DNA from: Rhizobiaceae bacterium
GTDB lineage: Bacteria > Pseudomonadota > Alphaproteobacteria > Rhizobiales > Rhizobiaceae
Reading direction: 5' to 3'
Length of the DNA stretch: 64,000 bases
NCBI GenBank assembly: GCA_023953905.1
Contig: JAMLJA010000016.1
Coordinates: 1 to 64,000, forward strand
Position numbers and translations under genes: made by a program. The notes beneath the pieces are model-generated. The model did no database searches, had not been told where the DNA came from, and worked only from the letters and a program-made list of their open reading frames with translations. Positions 25,758-34,856 of this stretch are shown one piece after another (positions within the stretch are counted from its first letter, which is position 1; every line of letters starts with the position of its first letter).

Positions 25758-25911
25758 ATGTAGCTTAAGACAGTAGTTATTATCAAGCGATATTCGCCTC
25801 GCTGCGCGCGATATAAAAAATAAGGCTCCTTATTATATAGGCGTCAGGCGAGGTTCGAAAGCGAATCCCTCAAGAGGCTATTGCATACGGAATTTATCTA
25901 TGTATTGTAGT
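25758..25911. promoter_or_regulatory. Divergent control region of module E with AATAAGG-N2-CCTTATT palindrome
   Basis: 266 bp separate the divergent ThDP gene and the binding-protein gene at 25984. The palindrome AATAAGGCTCCTTATT occupies 25819-25834; the same palindrome with TG in the centre is at 43500-43515. For the minus strand TTGATA (25786-25781), 18 bp, TACATT (25762-25757) is a candidate promoter. For the plus strand TTGCAT (25881-25886), 16 bp, TATTGT (25903-25908) is possible. The palindrome lies between the two, where one regulator could affect both. Confidence 0.55.
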
Positions 25912-25983
25912 CTTTATAGCGCACAAAAAACCAGCGCATCGGCCCGGAACGCCGGATAAAGTCAACAAACACGGGGAACGAAA

Positions 25984-26952
25984 ATGACTCGTAAATTCCA
26001 CCTTCTTACAGCCGCAGCCATGATCGCGATCGCGCAGCCTGCGGCCGCACAAGGCAACGAAAAAGTCAAAGTCGCTACGACCTTCCTTGGCCTCTGGGAC
26101 ACCTCGCAACCCTCATTGTGCGCCGAGCGTGGCGAATTCGCCAAGGCCGGTCTGGATGTCGAAGTAACGTCCACGCGTGGCGGCTCGGAAAACGTTCAGG
26201 CGGTCGTGGCCGGCGGCATGGATATCGGTTACTCACCGGGCATCAACTCGGTTCTGGCTGCGGCTGGACAGGGAGCGCCTATCAAGATCATCAGCTCCGA
26301 ATTCCGCGGACAGAATGACTCTTTCTTCTACGTCAAGGCCGACAGCCCGATCAAATCCATGGACGATCTGGCCGGCAAGTCGATCGCCTATTCGCGCCCC
26401 GGCGGCGCCAGTGAGGCCATTCTGCTCGCCCTGAAAGCCGATCGGAACATCGATCTCAATCTCGTCACCGGCGGAGGCATGGATGCCACCTACACGATGG
26501 CGATGACCGGCCAGATCGACGTTGGCTATGCAGTCCCGCCGACAATGTTGAAAGAGGCCGAAGAAGGAAAGATCCGCGTGATCTTCTCGGGCGACGACGT
26601 TGAATCGCAGCGCGGCATGACCCAGCGCCTGATCATCGCCAGCGACGACTTTCTGTCTAACCGGCGCGAGGTGGCGACCAAGTTCCTCGAAGTGCTCGAT
26701 CAGTGCATTGACTGGGCCTATGCCAATCCAGAGGAGTCGCTCGCATACTATGCGAAGTTGAACAAGGTGGATCCTGCCATCGCAAAGAAGGGCATGGAAT
26801 TCTACAAGCGCGAAACACTGGCCTTTGGTCCGATTCAGGAGCAGGAAAAGGGTATCGCGCAGGCTGTTGCCGGTGGCTTCATCAAGGAAAAGCCGAGCGA
26901 GGAAGCTTTGAAGGATCTGGTCCAGATTCTTTACACCACACCCGCTAAGTAG
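25984..26952 (+). CDS. ABC transporter substrate-binding protein (SsuA/NMT1 type), paralogue 1
   Basis: 322-residue periplasmic receptor with a signal peptide ending PAAAQG (cut near residue 22) and a start ATG preceded by GGGGAACG. The mature protein opens VKVATTFLGLWDTSQPSLC and contains RGGSENVQAVVAGGMDIGYS, as in nitrate/sulfonate/taurine-type receptors. A paralogue at 38954 is alike over the full length, by eye more than half identical. A strong stem-loop follows it. Its ATPase is at 27065; permeases are not adjacent but at 34857 and 35677. Ligand unknown, presumably the acid or amine degraded by module E. Confidence 0.9.
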   Translation: MTRKFHLLTAAAMIAIAQPAAAQGNEKVKVATTFLGLWDTSQPSLCAERGEFAKAGLDVEVTSTRGGSENVQAVVAGGMDIGYSPGINSVLAAAGQGAPIKIISSEFRGQNDSFFYVKADSPIKSMDDLAGKSIAYSRPGGASEAILLALKADRNIDLNLVTGGGMDATYTMAMTGQIDVGYAVPPTMLKEAEEGKIRVIFSGDDVESQRGMTQRLIIASDDFLSNRREVATKFLEVLDQCIDWAYANPEESLAYYAKLNKVDPAIAKKGMEFYKRETLAFGPIQEQEKGIAQAVAGGFIKEKPSEEALKDLVQILYTTPAK

Positions 26953-26965
26953 CATTTGGCAGTCA

Positions 26966-26998
26966 GCGCTTGCTGCGACCGCAGGTTGCAGCAAGCGC
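26966..26998 (+). terminator. Stem-loop between binding-protein and ATPase genes
   Basis: GCGCTTGCTGC (26966-26976) pairs perfectly with GCAGCAAGCGC (26988-26998), an 11-bp stem with an 11-base loop, directly after the binding-protein stop. No T run follows. Such hairpins in ABC operons stabilise the receptor mRNA or reduce read-through, giving more receptor than ATPase. Confidence 0.6.
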
Positions 26999-27064
26999 GC
27001 CACCCCACATGAAGCTGATCTCTTTCAACGAGTCGGATTTCATCAAGGTTTATGGATTGGAAGA

Positions 27065-27883
27065 ATGACCCTGACGTCTGATCCTTCTGCACTCTCCGAA
27101 ACGCCAACCGACGTACCCGCACTGGCGCTTCGAGAGGTCGGCAAGTCGTTTGGTAACGGCGATACGACATTCTGGGCAGTGAAGGACTTTTCGTTCGATA
27201 TTCGCCCCGGCGAGTTCATCTCGATTATCGGCCCCAGCGGGTGCGGCAAGTCCACTCTGTTCAGCATCATTGGCGGGTTCTTCTCCCGCTCCAGCGGTAC
27301 CGTGCTTGTCGATGGTAAATCCGGCGCGGATATTCGCCGCTCGATCGGCAGTGTGTTCCAGCAGGAATCCACCTTCCCCTGGCGGACCGCGCTCGACAAT
27401 GTCGCTTTTCCACTCGAGGCTGCCGGGGTAGGCAAGAAGGAAAGGCACGATCGCGCGCGCGAATTGCTGTCGCTCGTCGGCCTTTCGGGTTTCGAGAACC
27501 ATTATCCGTCGGAAATGTCTGGTGGCATGCGTCAACGAACGGCTATCGCCCGTACGCTCGCCGCAAGCCCCAAGATCCTGCTCATGGACGAGCCGTTCGC
27601 TGCACTTGACGAACAGACCCGCATGTTGCTGGGCGATAAGGTTCTCCAGATCCAGCAGTCTCTGAAGCAGACGACGCTGCTGATTACCCACAACATCACC
27701 GAGGCGGTGCAGCTGAGCGACCGCGTGATCATCATGACCTATCGGCCCGGCACAATAAAGCGTGTCGTCGAGGTTGATCTGCCTCGCCCGCGCACGTCCG
27801 AAATCATTGGCAGTGAAGCCTTCAGCCGCGTTGTGGGCGAGATCTGGGCCGATCTTCGCGTCGAGGCCAGCCGGGGCATGTAA
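27065..27883 (+). CDS. ABC transporter ATP-binding protein (SsuB/TauB type)
   Basis: 272-residue ATPase with Walker [11 protein letters not shown]-loop SVFQQESTFPWR, signature MSGGMRQRTA, Walker B LLMDEPFAALDEQT and switch His in LITHNITEAV. It starts 112 bp after the receptor gene, beyond the stem-loop. It is the only ATPase in the plus-strand unit 25984-38864, so it is expected to serve the two permeases at 34857 and 35677 and possibly both paralogous receptors. A short polar N-terminus of about 15 residues precedes the conserved core. Confidence 0.92.
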   Translation: MTLTSDPSALSETPTDVPALALREVGKSFGNGDTTFWAVKDFSFDIRPGEFISIIGPSGCGKSTLFSIIGGFFSRSSGTVLVDGKSGADIRRSIGSVFQQESTFPWRTALDNVAFPLEAAGVGKKERHDRARELLSLVGLSGFENHYPSEMSGGMRQRTAIARTLAASPKILLMDEPFAALDEQTRMLLGDKVLQIQQSLKQTTLLITHNITEAVQLSDRVIIMTYRPGTIKRVVEVDLPRPRTSEIIGSEAFSRVVGEIWADLRVEASRGM

Positions 27884-27989
27884 AGGGCTGCGATCGCGCA
27901 GTGCCGCAGTGCCTTGTTATGTTAATAATGAAGCTTTCTGGCTGATATAGTTTGGTTTGCCGCCTTTTCTGAGAATAGATCCGGAGTCG

Positions 27990-29084
27990 ATGATGAAGTC
28001 CTGGCTGTCTTACGATTTCAATGACATGCGGCTTGAAGATGCGCCCATGCCGAAGGCGGAGCCGGGATGGGTCGTCTGCCGGACGCGCGTGCTGCAGCTG
28101 TCGATTACCGAAGTCGCCGAATTCCGCGGCCTGCCCGTTTCAAGCCACGAAGTCTACAAGGAGATGTGGGCCAAGCAGCGTCCGCTCCCGCTGTTCGGAC
28201 ACGAGTTCTGCGCCGAGGTTGTGGAAGTCGGTGCTGGTGTCGATAATCTCAAGATCGGCGACCGTGTGTTCTATCATCGCGGTGCCCAGTGCGGGCGGTG
28301 CAAGTACTGCAAGGCCGGGCAGCCGCAATATTGCCGGTCGTCCACTTTCGTCGGCGAAGACACCCCAGGCTGTCTTGCCGAGTATTTTCCGGTGCCCGCG
28401 CATGTGGTTGCGGCGGTCCCGAAGGAAGTCAGCGATTCCGAATGCGCCTCGCTGCAGCCTCTGGTGTCGATGGTATCGTCGCTGGAAGGGCTTGGCATCT
28501 CGATGGGTGATACCGTCGCCGTCATCGGTCTGGGGCCAATGGGTCTCGACACGATGCAGGTTGCGAGGGTGGCAGGGGCAGGCAAGGTCATCGCCATTGC
28601 GCGCCGCGACGAAGTGCTGGAATTGGGCCGCTCTCTCGGCGCCGACGTGACTGTCAACGTCACGAACACCGATCCCGTCGAAGCCGTCATGGAGGCGACA
28701 AACGGCCTCGGCTGCGACGTGGTGGTGGACTGCGCAGGCGGCAGCAACGAGCAGGGCCATGCCGGCACGTCGGCCTTCCAGCAGGGTCTCCAGATGCTCC
28801 GCAACGAGGGCCGCATCATGGAGGTCGGACATCTCCCGGCCGGCGCGCAGATCGTCTACGGGCTGATCGAGAAGAAGGCGCTCCGAGTCTATGGTCGCAG
28901 AGCGCCATCGGCGCGCATGATCCAGTATTCGATCGATCTCGTGGCGAGCGGCAGGGTCAAGATCGAGCCAACCATCCTGCACAAGCTGCACGGCATCGAA
29001 AAGGTGCCTGAGGCCTTCGATATGCTCGCCAACAAGTCAAAGCACGGCATCATCAACCCACCGCAAGTGGTGGTCTGGCAGTAA
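27990..29084 (+). CDS. Zinc-dependent alcohol dehydrogenase (MDR superfamily)
   Basis: 364-residue medium-chain dehydrogenase/reductase. GHEFCAEVVEVGAG carries the catalytic-zinc His-Glu pair; four cysteines in CGRCKYCKAGQPQYC form the structural-zinc lobe; the NAD-binding glycines are in VIGLGPMGLD. The ATG at 27990 (or 27993) with CCGGAG is preferred to an upstream TTG. It would oxidise or reduce an alcohol/aldehyde or polyol-type intermediate. It lies in the module E unit, downstream of the ATPase and upstream of an aminotransferase, so it probably handles a product or precursor of that pathway. Substrate unknown. Confidence 0.88.
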   Translation: MMKSWLSYDFNDMRLEDAPMPKAEPGWVVCRTRVLQLSITEVAEFRGLPVSSHEVYKEMWAKQRPLPLFGHEFCAEVVEVGAGVDNLKIGDRVFYHRGAQCGRCKYCKAGQPQYCRSSTFVGEDTPGCLAEYFPVPAHVVAAVPKEVSDSECASLQPLVSMVSSLEGLGISMGDTVAVIGLGPMGLDTMQVARVAGAGKVIAIARRDEVLELGRSLGADVTVNVTNTDPVEAVMEATNGLGCDVVVDCAGGSNEQGHAGTSAFQQGLQMLRNEGRIMEVGHLPAGAQIVYGLIEKKALRVYGRRAPSARMIQYSIDLVASGRVKIEPTILHKLHGIEKVPEAFDMLANKSKHGIINPPQVVVWQ

Positions 29085-29127
29085 ACGGCGACCGCCGTCC
29101 GATATCGGGGGAAGTGGAGTTTCGGTC

Positions 29128-30525
29128 ATGATTTCTGAAGAGCAACTCGCATCATTGTCCTATCCGGCAATGCCCAAGATGGTGACCAATTCGCTGCCGG
29201 GTCCAATGGCGGCAGCCGTGATCGAGCGCGCCCACAAGGCGCAAACTCCGACGCGACCGTCGGTTCGTGGACGATTGGTCATCGAAAGCGCGATGGGCGC
29301 CGGTTTCACAGATGCCGACGGCAATGTTTTCCTCGACATGTCAGCCGGTGTCGCCGTGTCCAGCGTCGGGCGCAATCATCCGAAAGTGGTGGCGGCGATC
29401 CGCGATCAGAGCGAAAAGCTGATGCACTCCGCCGGCCTGGTCAGCGACACCACGGTTTCACTCGCCGAGAAGCTGAACGCGACATTGCCAGTGGGGTTGA
29501 AGGACGAGAGCTTCAGCTGGTTCGGCATGAGCGGCTCGGACGCGATCGAAACCGCCATCAAGTTCGCAAAGGCGATCACCGGGCGCAGCCAGATCGTTGC
29601 CTTCGAGGGGGCCTATCACGGTGTCTTCCACGGCTCGCTGGCACTCACCACCCGCGAGAATTTCAGGGCCGGTTTCGGGCCCCTAATGCCCGGCGCCATG
29701 CATCTCCCCTACCCTTACTGCTATCGTTGCTTTGCCGACATGAAACCGTCGGAATGCGGGTCGCTATGCTCCAAATACGTTCGTCACAAACTGACGACCC
29801 CGAACACGGGTGCGGACGATGTGGCCGCGGTGATCGTTGAATCGATGCAGGCCGATGGCGGCTATATCGACCCGCCGGCTGAATTCCTCCAGACGATCCG
29901 CGAGGTGTGCACCGCCAAGAACATCATCATGATCGTTGATGAAGTGCAGGCAGGCGGCGGGCGGACCGGCAAGATGTGGGGTCACGAGCACTTCGGCGTG
30001 GTGCCCGACATGATGACGTGGGCAAAGGCGGTCGGCGGAGATCTGCCAATGTCGGGCGTGGTAATCCACGAGCGCTTCCGCGACAAGCTTCCGCAGGCCT
30101 CGCAGGTCCTCACGGCGGCGGAGAATGCTCTGTCCAATCGCGTCGCCATGACAAATCTGGATATCCTGACCGATCCCGAAGACGATCTCATGGGCCGCGC
30201 AGTCATCGTGGGCGAGGAATTGAAAGCCGAGCTTCGCGAAATCGCCTCCAAGAGCAAGTTCATGGACGAAGTGCGCGGACGTGGTCTGTTCATCGGCATC
30301 GAACTTGTCTCCGACAAGGAAAAGAGAACGCCGCTGGACGCCAAGCGGATGGGAGCGATCCTCCAGAAGTGCGAACTGCAAGGCGTCAGGATCATGTCCT
30401 GCGGCCGCTACGGTTCGACGATACGGCTGATGCCGCCGCTGACGGCTACACGGGCCCATCTGCGGGCCGGCATCCGTGCACTGGCCAATGCCATCGCCGA
30501 GGTCGAGGCGGAAACCGTCAACTGA
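29128..30525 (+). CDS. Class III aminotransferase (4-aminobutyrate aminotransferase-like)
   Basis: 465-residue PLP enzyme. FGMSGSDAIETAIKFA (about 132-147) and VDEVQAGGGRTG (about 270-281, Asp 271) precede the Schiff-base lysine in TWAKAVGGD (about K300). Four cysteines cluster in the stretch YCYRCFADMKPSECGSLCSK (Cys 198, 201, 210, 214), a feature also seen in other members with a surface metal or Fe-S loop; whether a metal binds here is untested. The start ATG is preceded by GGAG at eight bases. In the operon it is followed by the FMN hydroxyacid dehydrogenase, so amine removal probably feeds the hydroxy/oxo acid steps. Confidence 0.9.
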   Translation: MISEEQLASLSYPAMPKMVTNSLPGPMAAAVIERAHKAQTPTRPSVRGRLVIESAMGAGFTDADGNVFLDMSAGVAVSSVGRNHPKVVAAIRDQSEKLMHSAGLVSDTTVSLAEKLNATLPVGLKDESFSWFGMSGSDAIETAIKFAKAITGRSQIVAFEGAYHGVFHGSLALTTRENFRAGFGPLMPGAMHLPYPYCYRCFADMKPSECGSLCSKYVRHKLTTPNTGADDVAAVIVESMQADGGYIDPPAEFLQTIREVCTAKNIIMIVDEVQAGGGRTGKMWGHEHFGVVPDMMTWAKAVGGDLPMSGVVIHERFRDKLPQASQVLTAAENALSNRVAMTNLDILTDPEDDLMGRAVIVGEELKAELREIASKSKFMDEVRGRGLFIGIELVSDKEKRTPLDAKRMGAILQKCELQGVRIMSCGRYGSTIRLMPPLTATRAHLRAGIRALANAIAEVEAETVN

Positions 30526-30563
30526 ACATCTGCACAGCACATGCAACAAGCGTTGAGGCTAAA

Positions 30564-31634
30564 GTGAGCGAGTTCACCTGCAACCAAGAGATCGTGACGA
30601 TTGCGCGCCGCAATCTCACACAGGATGTCTGGGACTATCTGACCGGCGGTGCGGAGTCTGAAATGACGATGCGGCGCAACCGTCACGCGATAGACAGCTA
30701 CGCCTTCATTCCGCGCGTGCTGCGTGACATGTCGTCGATCGACCCTTCGGGAACCACACTCGGCCAGAAGGTTCGCATACCGGTTCTGCTTGCGCCTATC
30801 GGGTCGCTTCAGGCCATCCATGCTGGAGGTGGCGCCAGTTCTGCAAAGGCAGCGGCCCGGTTCGGGACCATGCCGATCATCAGTTCGATCACCGAGCCGT
30901 CCCTGGAAGAAATAGCCGAGGCGGCCGACGGGCCGAAGGTCTTCCAACTCTATGTTCGAGGCGATTTCGACTGGATCAAATCCATCGTCGGTCGTGCGAA
31001 ATCAGCCGGCTACACATCGCTCGCGCTGACTGTCGACTCCGCCTATTACGGCATTCGGGAGCGACAGCTGATGAATCGCTGGCTGCCGCCCAGCGTCAAG
31101 GCACAAAAGGACCGTCACCTCCAATCAGCCATCACCTGGGACCTCATGGATCGCATTCGCGACCTGTGGCAGGGCAATTTCATGCTCAAGGGAATAGGCT
31201 CGGTTGCCGACGCGGTGATGGCGGTCGAACGGGGCGTCGACACGCTCTACATCTCCAATCATGGCGGCCGGCAACTGGACCATTGTCTGGGTGGGCTGGA
31301 AACCCTGGCGGAAGTTGCCGCGGCGGTAAAGGGTCGCGCCGAACTGATCGTCGATGGCGGCTTCCTGCGCGGCACCGACGTGATCAAGGCCATTGCACTT
31401 GGGGCTTCGTCGGTTGCGATCGGTCGCCTGCAAGGTTGGGCATTGGCGGCGGGCGGCGAGGACGGACTGGTACGCTGTCTTGAGCTCATCGAACGGGAGA
31501 TGATCAATGCACTGGGTCTTCTGGGCGTCAACAATCTCGCCCAGCTGACGACGGATTATGTCCGAAAGACCGATGTCGTCGGACCGACGCATGAACTGAG
31601 CACGTTCTATCACATGAAGGAGCGGCTCACGTGA
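30564..31634 (+). CDS. FMN-dependent 2-hydroxyacid oxidase/dehydrogenase, second homologue
   Basis: 356-residue enzyme starting at a GTG with GAGG five bases before it; frames opening further upstream run over the aminotransferase and are artefacts. YLTGGAESEMTMRRN near the N-terminus holds the substrate Tyr, and YISNHGGRQLDHCLGG holds the catalytic His and Arg, followed by VDGGFLRGTDVIKAIALGAS. It is shorter than the homologue at 22645 and closer in layout to glycolate/lactate oxidases. Its stop overlaps the next aldehyde dehydrogenase start by four bases (GTGA). Likely oxidises a 2-hydroxy acid for the ThDP enzyme at 33072. Confidence 0.88.
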   Translation: MSEFTCNQEIVTIARRNLTQDVWDYLTGGAESEMTMRRNRHAIDSYAFIPRVLRDMSSIDPSGTTLGQKVRIPVLLAPIGSLQAIHAGGGASSAKAAARFGTMPIISSITEPSLEEIAEAADGPKVFQLYVRGDFDWIKSIVGRAKSAGYTSLALTVDSAYYGIRERQLMNRWLPPSVKAQKDRHLQSAITWDLMDRIRDLWQGNFMLKGIGSVADAVMAVERGVDTLYISNHGGRQLDHCLGGLETLAEVAAAVKGRAELIVDGGFLRGTDVIKAIALGASSVAIGRLQGWALAAGGEDGLVRCLELIEREMINALGLLGVNNLAQLTTDYVRKTDVVGPTHELSTFYHMKERLT

Positions 31635-33061
31635 CCGTGTCATTGCAGCATCTGATCGCAGGCGAATGGACGAGCGGATCCGGATCCGAGACGCTGTCCG
31701 TCATCAATCCCGCCACTGAGGAAGAGATTGGCCGCCTGCCGCTGGCAACAACGGCTGATCTGGACCGTGCGCTTGAATCGTCCCAACGTGGTTTTGAGCA
31801 GTGGCGCAAGGCTCTTCCCACCGAGCGATCAAAGGTGCTGCGCAACTTTGCTGCCCTGCTGCGCCAGAATACCGAATTGCTGGCGGCTGCCATAACGGAA
31901 GAAGAGGGAAAGCCGCTTGCGGAAGCGCGCAATGAAGTGGCAGCCACTGCCGAGCTTACGGAATGGCTGGCTGAGGAAAGCCGCCGCATGTACGGCCGCA
32001 TCGTGCCCTCCCGCTATGAGAACACGCGCATTCTGGTGACCTACGAGCCGGTGGGTCCGGTTGCCGCCTTCTCGCCGTGGAATTTCCCCTGCATGATGGC
32101 CGCGCGCAAGATCGCGCATGCCCTTGCAGCAGGCTGCTCGGTTATCTTGAAGCCGTCCGAAGAGACCCCCGGCCCGGCTGTGCTGCTTGGGCGTCTCATC
32201 ATCGAAGCGGGCGCGCCGAAAGACGCCGTCAATATCGTGTTCGGCGACCCCGCCCAGGTGTCGGACTATCTGATCGACAGCCCGATCATCAAGAAAGTGA
32301 ACCTCACCGGCTCGGTGCCGGTCGGCAAACATGTGGCGCAGCGTGCCGCGCGACAGCTCAAGAAAGTGACGCTTGAACTCGGTGGTCATTCACCCGCCAT
32401 CATCATGGACGACGCAGACATCGAGCGAGCCGTCGATCTGTGCTGGAAAGCACGCTATCGCAATGCCGGTCAGGTCTGCACCGCGCCCACCCGCTTCTTC
32501 GTGCAATCCAAGGTTATGGATCAGTTCGTCGAGAAATTCACGGCTGGCGCCGCATCGCTGCGCGTCGGTGTCGGCACCGATGCGTCGACCACAATGGGGC
32601 CGGTTGCAAACCGCAGGCGGCTGGAGGCGATGGAGAAGTTCGTCGCCGATGCCGTCGCACGCGGCGGAACGGTGCTCGCCGGCGGCGAGCGGCTTGGCAA
32701 TCGCGGCTTCATGTTTGGGGCGACGGTGCTCTCGGGCGTTCCGTCGGACGCGGATGTGATGCAGCAGGAGCCATTCGGCCCGATCGCGCCGATTGCCTCT
32801 TTCACCGATCTCGACGAGGTCGTGGCGGAAGCAAACTCGCTGCCGTTTGGTCTTGCCTCCTACGCCTTCACGCGGTCGCACTCCGTCGCCGCGAAACTCT
32901 CCGCCTCACTCAAGGCAGGCGTCGTCGCGCTCAATGGTGTTACCGTCACTGCCCCCGAAGCACCCTTCGGTGGCGTCGGCGACAGCGGCCTTGGGCGGGA
33001 AGCCGGCATCGAGGGCGTGCTGGAGCACATGAACATCAAAACCGTCCTAGAAACCTTCTGA
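31631..33061 (+). CDS. Succinate-semialdehyde-type aldehyde dehydrogenase
   Basis: 476-residue NAD(P) enzyme starting at GTG 31631, overlapping the previous stop. FSPWNFPCMMAARK (about 147-160), the base in LELGGHSP (Glu about 249) and nucleophile GQVCTAPTR (Cys about 283) are intact. It sits between the FMN hydroxyacid enzyme and the ThDP decarboxylase, so it is the obvious enzyme to oxidise the aldehyde made by that decarboxylase, the role played by MdlD in the mandelate pathway. The sequence groups with SSADH rather than with benzaldehyde dehydrogenases, which suggests an aliphatic aldehyde. Confidence 0.9.
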   Translation: MTVSLQHLIAGEWTSGSGSETLSVINPATEEEIGRLPLATTADLDRALESSQRGFEQWRKALPTERSKVLRNFAALLRQNTELLAAAITEEEGKPLAEARNEVAATAELTEWLAEESRRMYGRIVPSRYENTRILVTYEPVGPVAAFSPWNFPCMMAARKIAHALAAGCSVILKPSEETPGPAVLLGRLIIEAGAPKDAVNIVFGDPAQVSDYLIDSPIIKKVNLTGSVPVGKHVAQRAARQLKKVTLELGGHSPAIIMDDADIERAVDLCWKARYRNAGQVCTAPTRFFVQSKVMDQFVEKFTAGAASLRVGVGTDASTTMGPVANRRRLEAMEKFVADAVARGGTVLAGGERLGNRGFMFGATVLSGVPSDADVMQQEPFGPIAPIASFTDLDEVVAEANSLPFGLASYAFTRSHSVAAKLSASLKAGVVALNGVTVTAPEAPFGGVGDSGLGREAGIEGVLEHMNIKTVLETF

Positions 33062-33071
33062 GGAGATCGGG

Positions 33072-34835
33072 ATGGAACGCGACATTGCAGTAAAGTCGAC
33101 CGAATCCGAGTTGAAATGGGGCAGCGACGTCGCAGCCGAGATGCTGCGCCGTCTCGGCGTGGAATATGTCTGCATCAATCCGGGCTCCAGTTTTCGCGGG
33201 CTGCATGACAGTCTCGTGAACTATCTCGGCAACGAAAACCCGTCCCTGCTCCTCTCGCTCCACGAAGAGAGCGTGGTGGCCATTGCCCACGGCTATGCCA
33301 AGGTCACCGGCAAGCCCATGGGTGTGGTGCTGCACAGCAATGTTGGGCTGATGCTGGGCATGATGTCGATCTTCAATGCATGGTGCGACCGCGTGCCGAT
33401 GCTGATCATGGGCGCGACGGGCGCAGTCGATACGGTGGTACGCCGCAATTGGATCGACTGGCTGCACACGTCGCGCGACCAGGGCGCGCTTATACGTCAC
33501 TTCGTCAAATGGGACGACCAGCCGACGTCGCCCGGTGCCACGGTCGAGGCAATACTGCGGGCGCATATGCTTGCCTGCACCGCCCCTTGCGGCCCTTCCT
33601 ACGTCGCCCTTGACCGGCGATTGCAGGAGGACGCGCTGGCCAAGGAGATTCCGCTTCCGGATATCTCGCTCTTTACGCCGCCGCATCCTCCCATGCCCAC
33701 GCCCGAAACGATGACGCAGGCCGCATCCATGCTGGCAAATGCGGAGCGTCCCGTGATCCTGATAGGTCGGGCCTCGCGATCGCAGGCTGCATGGTCCCAG
33801 CGCATCGCGCTTGCCGAATTGTTGGGCGCACGGGTGATAACCGATCTCCGCTTCGGCGCCTCTTTCCCGACCACACATCCTCTGCACGGCGCACCGCCGG
33901 ACCTCTTCCTGACGCCGCGAAACCGGCAGATACTGGCCGAGGCTGACGTCGTGCTCAGTCTGGGCTGGGACGACCTCGCCGATGTCATGCGGCAGGCCAA
34001 TGCCGACAGCGGAAGCAAGGCGAAAGTCATTCACGTCTCTATCGATCACCAGGTTCACAATGGATGGTCGGGCGATCACCAACGACTGGCACCCGTGGAA
34101 CTGCGCATCGCCTGCGAGGCCGACTCGGTGCTTGAGCCCCTGACCTCCGCTTTGAAAGATCAGGCGGTCGTTGCAAAACCAATACCAGCCGCAACCGCCG
34201 CTCCGAATATGCCGCCGGTGGCAGCCGGCAAAAAGCCAACCCTGCTCGACATCGGTCGAGCGCTGTTGGCCGCTCGTGGCGATCGCAAACTCTGCCTCGC
34301 GCGTGTTCCGCTAAATTGGCCCGCTGGCGCCTACCCGTTCGAGGATCCGATGGATTATCTCGGATATGACGGTGGCGGCGGCGTTGGATCTGGTCCTGGC
34401 ATGACGATTGGATCAGCGTTGGCGCTCAAGGGCTCGGACCGCCTGCCCGTCGGGCTGATGGGTGATGGCGAATTCATCGGCGGCGCGACCGCGCTTTGGA
34501 CAGCAGCTCATTACCATATCCCGGTGCTGATCGTGGTCGCGAACAATCGCTCCTACTACACGGATGAGGTGCAGCAGGAAGCTGTCGCCCTGGCACGCGG
34601 TCGGCCGGCGGAGAACAAATGGATCGGACAACGCATCGACGAGCCTGCGATCAACATCGCGGGAATGGCCGAGAACCTGGGATTCAAGACCGAGAAGGCG
34701 GTAACCGATTCCGGTGACGTTCAAGCCGCGATCGAGCGGGGGCTGGCCGAAGTCGAAGCCGGTGGATGCTATCTGATCGAAATCGAAATCGAGCCGTCCG
34801 ACGGTTCCAGCCTCGATTGGCTGAATCACCACTAA
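33072..34835 (+). CDS. Thiamine diphosphate-dependent 2-oxoacid decarboxylase-like enzyme, copy 2
   Basis: 587-residue paralogue of the enzyme at 23948, alike over its full length. CINPGSSFRGLHDS and the activating Glu in LHEESVVAIAHGYA lie in the PYR domain; GDGEFIGG..VVANN is the ThDP-Mg motif in the PP domain. The middle domain differs most between the copies. GAGGAGATC precedes the ATG by a few bases. It follows the aldehyde dehydrogenase by 10 bp and precedes the permeases by 21 bp. Two such enzymes in one region suggest either two substrates of similar shape or two subunits; heteromers cannot be excluded. Confidence 0.87.
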   Translation: MERDIAVKSTESELKWGSDVAAEMLRRLGVEYVCINPGSSFRGLHDSLVNYLGNENPSLLLSLHEESVVAIAHGYAKVTGKPMGVVLHSNVGLMLGMMSIFNAWCDRVPMLIMGATGAVDTVVRRNWIDWLHTSRDQGALIRHFVKWDDQPTSPGATVEAILRAHMLACTAPCGPSYVALDRRLQEDALAKEIPLPDISLFTPPHPPMPTPETMTQAASMLANAERPVILIGRASRSQAAWSQRIALAELLGARVITDLRFGASFPTTHPLHGAPPDLFLTPRNRQILAEADVVLSLGWDDLADVMRQANADSGSKAKVIHVSIDHQVHNGWSGDHQRLAPVELRIACEADSVLEPLTSALKDQAVVAKPIPAATAAPNMPPVAAGKKPTLLDIGRALLAARGDRKLCLARVPLNWPAGAYPFEDPMDYLGYDGGGGVGSGPGMTIGSALALKGSDRLPVGLMGDGEFIGGATALWTAAHYHIPVLIVVANNRSYYTDEVQQEAVALARGRPAENKWIGQRIDEPAINIAGMAENLGFKTEKAVTDSGDVQAAIERGLAEVEAGGCYLIEIEIEPSDGSSLDWLNHH

Positions 34836-34856
34836 CGCGGAAAAGGAGCGCGGTCG

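Noticed and set aside
29976-30563. N-terminal extension of the FMN hydroxyacid enzyme
   Set aside because: Overlaps the aminotransferase gene in another frame; the GTG at 30564 with GAGG fits.
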